Assembly (NCBI GenBank): GCA_025504975.1
Contig: JANUWI010000004.1
Span: 744,001-808,000 of the forward strand
Length of the DNA stretch: 64,000 nt
Origin: Plenodomus lindquistii
Taxonomy: Eukaryota; Ascomycota; Dothideomycetes; Pleosporales; Leptosphaeriaceae
Direction: 5' to 3'
A model generated the notes under the pieces. The model worked only from the letters and a program-made list of their open reading frames with translations, searched no databases and was not told where the DNA came from. Of this stretch, positions 56,272 to 64,000 are shown piece after piece (within the stretch, counting starts at the first letter, position 1; the number at the start of each line of letters is the position of its first letter). The translations under genes were made by a program, and so were the position numbers.

Positions 56272-57094
56272 GGTGTGTGTCTAGGTGTGTAGTGGATTCG
56301 GGTACGGGTGGGCTGAGCGCAGCGTTATGCGGCGGCTGTCTCAGTCGCGTAGTGTGGCTATCGCAGGGGTCTTTCTTTTAGGTGTTTATTGGCGAATTAC
56401 AGGAAGCGTACAAAAATCGCCTTCAGAGCTGCAGTGTGTAGGGAGGACAAACAAAGGACAGGAAGACGTGAGGAGTCTGGGTCAAGGAGGCAGAAGGATC
56501 CTGGTGCAGGTCAAGGGTGACGACAGAATGATATTCGGTGAGGGCCCGCCGAGTGCAGAAGTGGGTTCTGGCAGATTCTGGGTTTAGACGAGCGACCGTC
56601 AGACACTCAACCACAGCCACAGAACACACGACTGCAGCACCAGAAACAGCAATCAGCTTAGGGGTAGCTGTAGGCCAGGAGGAGAGTGGAATAGCGCGGA
56701 TACACGTTGGGCGCCGACAGGGTGTTGATACAACCAAGTGAAGGTCAGCCAACAATGATTACTGTACGATAAACAAGTCTCAACATGACGTCGGCGGGGG
56801 GGCAGCAGCTCTTCTCTTGACAGCAGGCACACGTTTCACGTCCAATCCAACAGCCCAAAAAAGCAAACACTGGCCCTGATCGACAGGCGTTGCATGATCG
56901 GGGCTGGATAGCGCTGTCACGGCCATTTTGCTGGTGCAAAGCAAGTTCGTGTTTCTGCCACCCCCGCGGAAGACAGACGGCGCTCTCGGAAGGTTCCGCA
57001 CGCGCTACCGGTAGTTAGGATAGCACCAACGCGTCGGTCGCGTCTTCAAGCCGTGCATCGTCCATTCGACACTCCAAACAACAAACGCCACACA
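56272..57094. other. Divergent intergenic region
   Basis: 823 bp between TPS1 and the histone chaperone gene. Only chance frames; presumed promoters. Confidence 0.5.
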
Positions 57095-58345
57095 ATGTCT
57101 GATTCAGAAGGCGGCTTGCCCTCGGCGGCAGTAATCTCAGACAAATTACGCCATGTCGTCATTGCCATCCACAAATCAGGCAACACGGACGACTTGACTG
57201 TGAAGCGCGTGCGAGCGCGTGCCGAAAAGGAATTGGGCCTGGATGAAGGATTCCTCAAGACAGACTCGACCTGGAAGGCGAAGAGTCAAGCCGAGATTGT
57301 CGACGCTGTGGTATGTGTGCGCCGGATTGATTCGAGTTCAAGGACAATACTGACATGTGCACAGGACAAGTACTGCCAGGCCGACCCAACCCCGGAACCC
57401 ACGCCTAAGAAAGCTGCCCCAAAGCCCAAGGCGAAACCAGCCGAGAAGCAGACCAAGGCGACTGCAGGCGTTAAGCGCAAGGCTGCACCAGCAAAGAAGC
57501 CAGCGAAGCGAAGAAAGCCTTCGTCTGATGAAGAGTCGGAGGCCGAGCTGTCTGAGCCATCCGCCGAGGAGAGCGATCAGCCCAAGAAGCCTGTCAGACG
57601 TACGAACAAGGTCGTGGCGGAAGAATCAGACGACGAAGACGAAGTGCCCAAATCTGCGCCCAGGCCAAGCGCACCCGCAGTAGACGACGAGAGCGATGTT
57701 GAGCCTGTAGCGCCAGTCAAGAGCGCCAAGGCAGGAGGCAACGACTCGGACAGCGACCTCTCCAGCGTCATCGACGAAGAACCAGTCAAGAAACAGCGCA
57801 AGAAGAAAGACGCCTCAGCACCAGCAACAAAAAAGACGCCCAAACCCAAACCCACAAAATCCACAACCCCGTCCGACCCCGAGCAAGCCAGAATCAAAGA
57901 ACTCCAAGGTTGGCTCGTCAAATGCGGCATCCGAAAAGTCTGGTCCCGCGACCCCGAGCTCTCAAAGTGCACCACCTCTGCCGAGAAAATCACCGTCTTG
58001 AAAAACATGCTCAAAGACGTTGGTATGGACGGTAAATTCTCCATCGAGAAAGCGGCAAAGATCAAGGAGAAGCGCGAGTTTGCAAAGGATCTTGAGGCCA
58101 TCAAGGAAGGAGAGGCGGTGTGGGGTAATGCGGCCGAAGTTACGAGTACAGGGCGGCCCAGTCGCAGGGCGGCGGCGAGGAGTGTGCCAGTGCAAAAGGT
58201 TGTTTTGGAGAATGATAGTGAGGAGGATGGGGAGGGTGGGGAGGAGGAGTCGAGTGAGGGGGATGAGGATGATGATGTGAAGATGGACTCGGACGAGGAG
58301 AGTGAGGGAAAGGACGAAGATAGTGGAGGGGAGGATTCAGATTGA
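57095..58345 (+). CDS. HIRIP3-like histone chaperone with CHZ motif
   Basis: Exon 1 is 57095-57310, the intron is 57311-57364 (54 nt), and exon 2 is 57365-58345, giving 398 residues. I start at the ATG at 57095 (MSDSEGG), since the upstream in-frame extension has only a GTG. The N-terminus (about 10-75) resembles a DEK C-terminal-type fold (DLTVKRVRARAEKELGLDEG). A long Lys/Pro/Ser/acidic middle follows. The conserved block is IKELQGWLVKCGIRKVWSRD, then KITVLKNMLKDVGMDGKFSI and KIKEKREFAKDLEAI, matching HIRIP3-type H2A-H2B chaperones that end in a CHZ motif. The C-terminal tail is strongly acidic (EEDGEGGEEESSEGDEDDD), apt for histone binding. The intron is a multiple of three without stops, so retention would insert 18 residues. 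Confidence 0.78.
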   Translation: MSDSEGGLPSAAVISDKLRHVVIAIHKSGNTDDLTVKRVRARAEKELGLDEGFLKTDSTWKAKSQAEIVDAVVCVRRIDSSSRTILTCAQDKYCQADPTPEPTPKKAAPKPKAKPAEKQTKATAGVKRKAAPAKKPAKRRKPSSDEESEAELSEPSAEESDQPKKPVRRTNKVVAEESDDEDEVPKSAPRPSAPAVDDESDVEPVAPVKSAKAGGNDSDSDLSSVIDEEPVKKQRKKKDASAPATKKTPKPKPTKSTTPSDPEQARIKELQGWLVKCGIRKVWSRDPELSKCTTSAEKITVLKNMLKDVGMDGKFSIEKAAKIKEKREFAKDLEAIKEGEAVWGNAAEVTSTGRPSRRAAARSVPVQKVVLENDSEEDGEGGEEESSEGDEDDDVKMDSDEESEGKDEDSGGEDSD

Positions 58346-58654
58346 GTGGAAGATGGGTGTGGGTGGTGGAAGTGGATATAGTATCGCGCTCATCATGTTG
58401 TGTAATTGTGATACCCCAAAAGTAATGGTCATTTCGGAGTTTGTTTATTCAGCAGACCAGTCCAACACATGATCGATTCCAATAAACATCGTCGGATTGC
58501 GTTTGAGCGTTCGTAATCCTCCACTGGGTATCCTGGTCCTTCCAATCCCCTCCCCCATATCATTCCATCATTCCAAACGCCCGTAAATGCATACACGATC
58601 CCTGATATATCCCAACGCCCAAGATGCATCTCCCCCATCAACCATCCAGCCCCC
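58346..58654. other. Convergent intergenic region
   Basis: 309 bp between convergent genes; 3' untranslated sequence presumed. Confidence 0.5.
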
Positions 58655-59593
58655 TCAATCCTCCGCCCCAAACTCCTTTGGCTCCTTTGGCTCCTGCGCC
58701 TCATGAAACTGAATAGCATCGTCAATGTAGCTCAATATAAACGCCAAACTATCCTCGTCCTGCACATCCAGCTTAAGAAACGACACCATGCTGAACCCAT
58801 CAATCAGCTCCGCAACCGCCTTGTTGAGCTTATGAAAGGCGCTTCCATTCATCAAACTCTGGGTATTCGCAGGGTCCATAAACCCGGCCTCTTCCTCCAG
58901 CGTGCCCCTCTTCCGTGCTGGATCATCGTCGATAAGATCCGCATCGACATCAATGAAGCGTTTCAACTCTCTCTTCGCAACCTGGCCCTTTACCAAATCC
59001 ATCTTGGACAAGATGTTAATATGCGGCATCTCCAACATCATCATCGCACTCATCGCACTCAGCGTCCCGGAGAAGAACTTGGGCCGATCAATAACAAACG
59101 TCGCCTCGAGCAAATACGCAGCACACATGCGAATATTACAACTCCCCTGCATCAGCACTTTGACCAGCTGCGGCAGAATCGGTACATGCGTGTACAGCTC
59201 GATTTGCCCCGGCATATCAAACACAATCAGATAGTCCTCTGTCACCTCTTGCAGCGGGTCCGTCAGGAAATCGAGATTCTCCATGAGAAACTCGAAACAG
59301 TAGATTAGGCCGCCGTTGGGGCCGAGCGACATTTCTTCCATGACGTCGGATAAGGAGATGAGGTCTTTGATGTCGAGGTCGGGCTCAAAGGCAAAGGTTT
59401 CGGCGGCGGGGTCGAGGTTCACGTAGAAGCAGGGGCGCTTGGTGGTTTGGAGGTGTTGGATGAGGGAGCTGCAGAAGGTGGATTTGCCGGCGCCGGCGGG
59501 GCCCTGGGGTGGTAGTAGTGTTAGCATTCATGGCAAGCAGAAGAAGTGGAAGACAAAGGCGATTACCATGACGAGAGTGCCATATTTGCTCAT
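58655..59593 (-). CDS. GPN3: GPN-loop GTPase 3
   Basis: Exon 1 is 59567-59593 (27 nt, MSKYGTLVM), the intron is 59504-59566 (63 nt), and exon 2 is 58655-59503, giving 291 residues. The P-loop GPAGAGKST starts right after the splice. The family-defining GPN motif is in MSLGPNGGLIYC, the switch in LIVFDMPGQIELYTH and the guanine-specificity motif in ILSKMDLVKG. GPN3 works with GPN1 in assembling and importing RNA polymerase II. The C-terminal extension (QEPKEPKEFGAED) is acidic. The short first exon is easily missed but necessary for the correct N-terminus. Confidence 0.93.
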
Positions 59594-60189
59594 TTTGGAG
59601 CGCGAGGAGATTGTGGTAGGGCTTGGTCTTGGTGGCACGCAAAGGCGCGGCGCGTCACTCGGCTTAGGAAATGTCGAGCGCGGGACAATTTTCTGCCAGG
59701 GCGGTCAGGGCCGTGTGGGGAGCGCGTGGGATTGGCTGGGGGCGGGCGGTGAGGCCCGCTCAGCAAGACAGTGGGAGCAGGAGCGTGGAGACACGTATAG
59801 ACTCTGGATAGTTGGTCTCGTTACACTCTATACTGGTAAATGTCTGTGAATTGGAAGCACCGAATATAGCTGCTAAACCGAATGCCCAGCGGTCAAGTCA
59901 AGTGAATGCCGCTCAATGCAAGCCCATGTCAATCTGGACATCATGACGGGTGGCACAAAATGGCGTGCCCGGCCCAAGGCCGCATCCCTAGCTGCGCTGC
60001 GACAATAGTGCACGTTTTTTTCGGCAGATTAACAAGACGACGCTCCATAAATCCTACGCCTGCTGCCCCTCCATTCCTCTCCTCCCCTCACACTCTCTCC
60101 CTCTCCCTCTCACTGCACAAAAACTACACACGGTCGCAAGTCCTACACTAGCATTCGCTGCTCGACTTCTTCCCCCAATTTCGCCCATC
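59594..60189. other. Divergent intergenic region
   Basis: 596 bp between GPN3 and the AdoMet synthetase gene. A CT-rich strip (about 60,085-60,115, CTCTCCCTCTCCCTCTCAC) lies 75-105 bp before the AdoMet synthetase ATG, typical of strongly expressed fungal promoters. Confidence 0.55.
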
Positions 60190-61645
60190 ATGACTGTCCC
60201 CAACGGCACCAACGGCACCGCGCCCCAGAACAAGGTACCTAGAGTACCCCAACCCCAATGCACCCCCGCCATGAGCTTACCATTGTTCAGAACACATTTC
60301 TCTTCACCTCCGAGTCTGTTGGTGAGGGCCACCCGGACAAGATCTGGTGAGTGATGCTTTTTCTCGTTTTCTCTTCTTCTTCTTCTTCTTCTTCTTCTTC
60401 TCCACTGCTGGGCGTAAGATAAGCAGGAGCAGCCCGCTTTACCCCCGACGCCTGCCCCACGCAATTCTCTGCTCGGCCTCCGAAACACCAGCTAACCCTC
60501 CCCTGCAGCGATCAAGTCTCAGACGCCATCCTCGATGCCTGCCTCAGGGAGGACCCGCTCTCCAAGGTCGCATGCGAGACTGCTGCCAAGACCGGTATGA
60601 TCATGGTCTTTGGCGAGATCACCACCAAGGCCCGCCTCGACTACCAAAAGGTCGTCCGCAATGCCATCAAGGACATTGGCTACGACTCGTCCGACAAGGG
60701 CTTCGACTACAAGACCTGCAACGTCCTCGTTGCCATTGAGGAGCAGTCGCCCGATATCGCTCAGGGTCTGCACTACGAGCAGGCGCTTGAGAACCTCGGT
60801 GCTGGTGACCAGGGTATCATGTTCGGATATGCCACCGACGAGACCCCCGAGCTCCTTCCCTTGACCGTTCTCCTCTCGCACAAGCTCAACTCTGCCATGA
60901 CCGACGCCCGCAAGGACGGTTCCATCCCATGGCTGCGACCCGACACCAAGACTCAGGTCACCATTGAGTACGCACACGATGGCGGTGCCGTCATCCCTCT
61001 CCGTGTCGACACCGTTGTCGTGTCTGCCCAGCACAGCGAGGCCATTACCACTGAGGAGCTCCGCAAGGAGATCAAGGAGAAGATCATCAAGAAGGTCATT
61101 CCTGAGAACCTTCTCGACGACAAGACTGTCTACCACGTACGTCGAATCATGTCTAGTGGAACCCATTCATGTACTGACTTCTTCAGATTCAACCCTCAGG
61201 TCTCTTCATCATCGGTGGTCCCCAGGGTGATGCCGGTCTCACTGGCCGCAAGATCATTGTCGACACATACGGTGGATGGGGTGCCCACGGTGGTGGTGCT
61301 TTCTCCGGAAAGGACTACTCCAAGGTCGACCGCTCCGCCGCCTACCTCGCCCGCTGGATCGCCAAGTCGCTCGTCAATGCCAAGCTCGCCCGCCGCGCAC
61401 TTGTCCAGCTCTCATACGCCATTGGTGTCGCCGAGCCCCTTTCCATGTTCGTTGAGACCTACGGCACCTCTGACAAGTCCTCGGACGAGCTCGTCAAGAT
61501 TATCCTCAACAACTTCGACCTCCGCCCCGGTGTTATTGTCAAGGAGCTCAACCTCACCAACCCCATCTACAACCAGACCGCCAAGAACGGCCACTTCACC
61601 AACCAGAGCTTCACCTGGGAGCAGCCCAAGGAGCTCAAGCTCTAG
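60190..61645 (+). CDS. S-adenosylmethionine synthetase
   Basis: Four exons: 60190-60234, 60291-60346, 60509-61136 and 61187-61645, with introns of 56, 162 and 50 nt, encoding 395 residues. Motifs are FTSESVGEGHPDKICDQ, GAGDQGIMFGYATDE (ATP-binding), PLRVDTVVVSAQHSE, and the phosphate loop DTYGGWGAHGGGAFSGKD. The enzyme makes S-adenosylmethionine from methionine and ATP for all cellular methylation. The long second intron contains a (TTC)n tract, about 60,369-60,402, which may serve as an extended polypyrimidine region. The N-terminus has a tandem NGTNGT. Assignment is certain. Confidence 0.97.
60369..60402 (+). repeat. (TTC)n microsatellite in AdoMet synthetase intron 2
   Basis: Roughly ten TTC units (TCTTCTTCTTCTTC...) inside the intron 60347-60508. 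Confidence 0.8.
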
Positions 61646-62294
61646 GTCCCCTCTCTGTAACGAATTTTTAATGTTTTGCATGCGTGGGCTTTGAATCAAC
61701 TTCATCCCACATGGTCAAGAACTTTACGACCACACCATCACCTACCACGATGGTGTGAAACGATTATGCATATTACACAACACACACACACCCTTTTGGG
61801 AGGCGGGCAAACGGTGTCTCTGAACATCGAAGCTTTTCAACAAGTGTTTTCCAACGGCGTCAGGGCAGCTAATACCCTTTTGATACCAGCCCGTTATTTC
61901 TTCTAAAAGTACCTTTTCTTCGTTACAACATGCAAGATAGATTTGCGACACGTGTCCAAGGGCTTGGCATTTAGAATCGCTGCTTGGACAAATCTTCAAC
62001 ATAGAGCCCACAGTGCGTTGTCAACGCGCACGCTGGGGCTGGGGAGCGCGGATATTGCGCTAAGATGGGGATGGAGGGAGAGTAGAGAGGAATGAGATTT
62101 GCTAGGCTGTTGCGTCGATTGACGAGATGGTCTGGCTTCTTTTACTCTCACATGTTTGCATCTTTGAATTGGCCTCGAGTGATGTACGTGATGTGTAACG
62201 CCGTGATGTATTCCTTTGCGTACGGTCTATACTACAAACTTGTACACTGATTTACACACCTAAAGACCACTCTATCCCATTCCCTCCTTACGCC
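61646..62294. other. Convergent intergenic region
   Basis: 649 bp between convergent genes. A minus-strand frame (61,742-62,011) is not protein-like. 3' untranslated sequence presumed. Confidence 0.5.
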
Positions 62295-63193
62295 TCACGC
62301 CTCCCCGTCCTCCCCCATCACATCCTCACGATACACCCTCCAAACCACCGTATCTCTCCATCCCAACACCGGATTCTCAAAGTCCCTTTTCCTCGTCTCA
62401 AACTCCCTAAACCCAGCCTTCCTCAACACATTATGACTAGCTGGGTGTTCAGTATCCGTATGCGCTTCTGCATACTCATATCGCGCTACTTTGTCCCCTG
62501 CACTACTACTATTACTCTCCAGCAGCTGGGTATCCGTGTCGGATTCCGCCGGGGAAATGGGTCTCGAGGACCCAGCACTATGTTTACCGTCGTAGTGCGC
62601 GAAGAATAAAGGGAGAAAGGCGCGGAGAGCTTCGGTCGCGTAGCCAGCGCCCCAGTACGATGGGTGAAACATGTAGCCTATTTCTGGGGCGCGGACTGCG
62701 CCTATGAGACCGATGACTTTGGGTATGTATGGCGGTGCCGTTGCACCCGCATTCCCCCCATTACCACTGCCTGTCTCGGCATCACCAGGAAATGTGGTTG
62801 TGCTGTCCAACGAGGGAAAAGAGCTCGATAAAGGTGTTTTTGGGGGACTGTTTGGTGGATCGGTAGCTGGGTTCGAGGATAGTGCTGAGGGGAGGAGTTC
62901 GATTGCAAAGTTCCAGTTTATGGGGGAGGTGTGGCAGCCGTGGATCCAGGATTGGGTTTGGAGGAGGGAGGGGGAGGGGAGGATAGACCTGTTAATATGT
63001 CATGTTAGTTCTGCGTCTGAGGATGTGGAGGTGGGTGAAGTTGTAGCTGTAGAAAGGAGGAAAGGACGTACGTATGCTTCATAACCTCTGCATCTCTCCG
63101 CATCAACACCACATCCTCTGCATCCTCAATCGCCAGTGGTCGCAACAGCAGACGCTCCGTCCTAGCTACAATCTTTGAATCGACAACGACCAT
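62295..63193 (-). CDS. GNAT-family N-acetyltransferase
   Basis: Exon 1 is 63072-63193, the intron is 62989-63071 (83 nt), and exon 2 is 62295-62988, giving 271 residues. The N-terminus ARTERLLLRPLAIEDAEDV is the typical opening of RimJ/RimL-type acetyltransferases. The acetyl-CoA-binding part is EIGYMFHPSYWGAGYATEAL, and the last strand-helix region is HPASHNVLRKAGFREFETRK. A disordered Ser/Pro/Gly insertion separates the first part from the core (about 75-125), and a second lies before VARYEYAEAHTDTEHPAS. Substrate is unknown; bacterial relatives act on protein N-termini, others on small amines. Confidence 0.83.
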
Positions 63194-63680
63194 CTTGCTC
63201 TCCTATTACTGCAGCAGCAACGAGAGAAAATAAAGAGTAAGCCATGACGCGCACACAACGTTTTTCTCATGCACCGACGTAATGACGCGCCCGCTCAATG
63301 CATTCGCATTCGATTGACAACATCAGCACCAGCGTCAGCAATCCGGAAACACATGTGCAAGGGCCACGCTAGACCGCGTCAAGCTCCCGGAACCCACTAA
63401 AATGTAAACGTTGTTCGAATAACGCACGACACACCGACTTGTACACACACACACACATACACACATCCACAACACATGGCATCCCAACACACCGCAATTG
63501 CATAGCGACGACCAATGAGCATGGCGCCTTGAATGGGAATTTCATCATCGTCAGTTGTGAATTGAAGGTTCTGGAATGGTGCATTGACGGGGGCGTTGAC
63601 TCGAACACTTCCATCCCATCCGATCCCGCCAGCGAACCAACCAACAGCAAGACACAACCCAACCCAACCCACAACCTCCC
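63194..63680. other. Divergent intergenic region
   Basis: 487 bp between the acetyltransferase and RFT1. Contains a CACA-rich tract at about 63,443-63,475. Presumed promoters. Confidence 0.5.
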
Positions 63681-64000
63681 ATGTCGCAACAAACCCTCCT
63701 CTCCGCCTCCGCAAAAGGCGCCACATTCCTCATCCTCCTCCAAATCGCCTCTCGCGCCCTAACCTTTGCCGTCAACCAAATCCTACTCCGTTTCCTATCC
63801 CCCTCCCTCCTAGGCGTGTCCGCACAACTAGAACTCTTTTCCATTTCCGTGCTCTACTTTGCCCGCGAGAGTTTGCGCGTTGCGCTACAGCGACAGGCTC
63901 ATGGCGCGCAGACGATAGTCAATCTCTCCTATCTCGCTGTATTCTTTGGAACACCGTTGGCGTATATCCTCGCTGCGGTGTGGTTGCGCAGCGATACTAC
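63681..64000 (+). CDS. RFT1: Rft1, oligosaccharide translocation protein (5' part; runs off right edge)
   Basis: ATG at 63681; 106 codons are visible, open to the window end. The N-terminus KGATFLILLQIASRALTFAV then NQILLRFLSPSLLGVSAQLE and FARESLRVALQRQ are characteristic of Rft1, a MOP-superfamily multispan membrane protein of the ER. It is needed for N-glycosylation, in the step that makes the lipid-linked Man5GlcNAc2 available in the lumen (mechanism debated). Two hydrophobic spans are visible (about 10-32 and 81-102). No intron is required in this part. Confidence 0.85.
   Translation, partial: MSQQTLLSASAKGATFLILLQIASRALTFAVNQILLRFLSPSLLGVSAQLELFSISVLYFARESLRVALQRQAHGAQTIVNLSYLAVFFGTPLAYILAAVWLRSDT

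Noticed and set aside
63551..63844. Minus-strand ORF overlapping RFT1
   Set aside because: Antisense shadow of the recognisable Rft1 N-terminus.

Overview
The window is nuclear DNA of a filamentous ascomycete. The introns are short (mostly 50-60 nt) with GTATGT/GTAAGT donors, CTAAC branch sites and CAG acceptors. There is an AT-rich island almost without CpA and TpG, as left by repeat-induced point mutation (RIP), and it holds a Fot1/pogo transposon. The protein families are typical of Pezizomycotina. Placement in Dothideomycetes/Pleosporales is inference only.

Layout. 1-3.2 kb: 5' part of a DDHD-domain phospholipase (runs off the left edge) and an F-box-like protein with an apparent GC-AG intron. 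5.3-7.2 kb: a TFIIIC triple-barrel subunit gene and, 256 bp upstream and divergent, a tRNA-Tyr(GUA) gene. Besides the usual anticodon-loop intron, the tRNA carries a 53-nt insertion in the D loop with all the signals of a spliceosomal intron. 7.2-12.9 kb: a serine-rich protein of unknown function and a Vps62-like protein. 13.9-17.4 kb: decayed reading frames resembling a fungal tyrosine-recombinase-like protein, inactivated by stops and frameshifts but not by RIP. 18.8-20.9 kb: a secreted GH20 hexosaminidase. 21.2-25.3 kb: a RIP-degraded hAT transposon (8-bp target duplication) with a nearly intact 1.86-kb Fot1/pogo element nested inside. 26.1-29.8 kb: a cytochrome P450 and allantoinase, convergent.

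32-47.9 kb is a dense housekeeping block: a DUF1917 protein and DNA primase small subunit (divergent), prohibitin-2, an L-type lectin cargo receptor with a KKXX tail, ubiquitin-S27a, an Ace2/Swi5-like zinc-finger factor, a membrane protein, a kinase-like protein and an MDR oxidoreductase. 48-54.5 kb is gene-poor, with one plausible 80-residue ORF, a CACGTG-bearing duplication and a C17T7 tract. 54.5-64 kb returns to housekeeping: Tps1, a HIRIP3/CHZ-type histone chaperone, GPN3, S-adenosylmethionine synthetase, a GNAT acetyltransferase and the start of Rft1.

Most genes are unrelated core functions; I see no secondary-metabolite cluster. The two notable signals are the doubly interrupted tRNA-Tyr, which lies in the promoter of a gene for a TFIIIC subunit, and the nested hAT/pogo pair, which preserves an insertion history relative to RIP.
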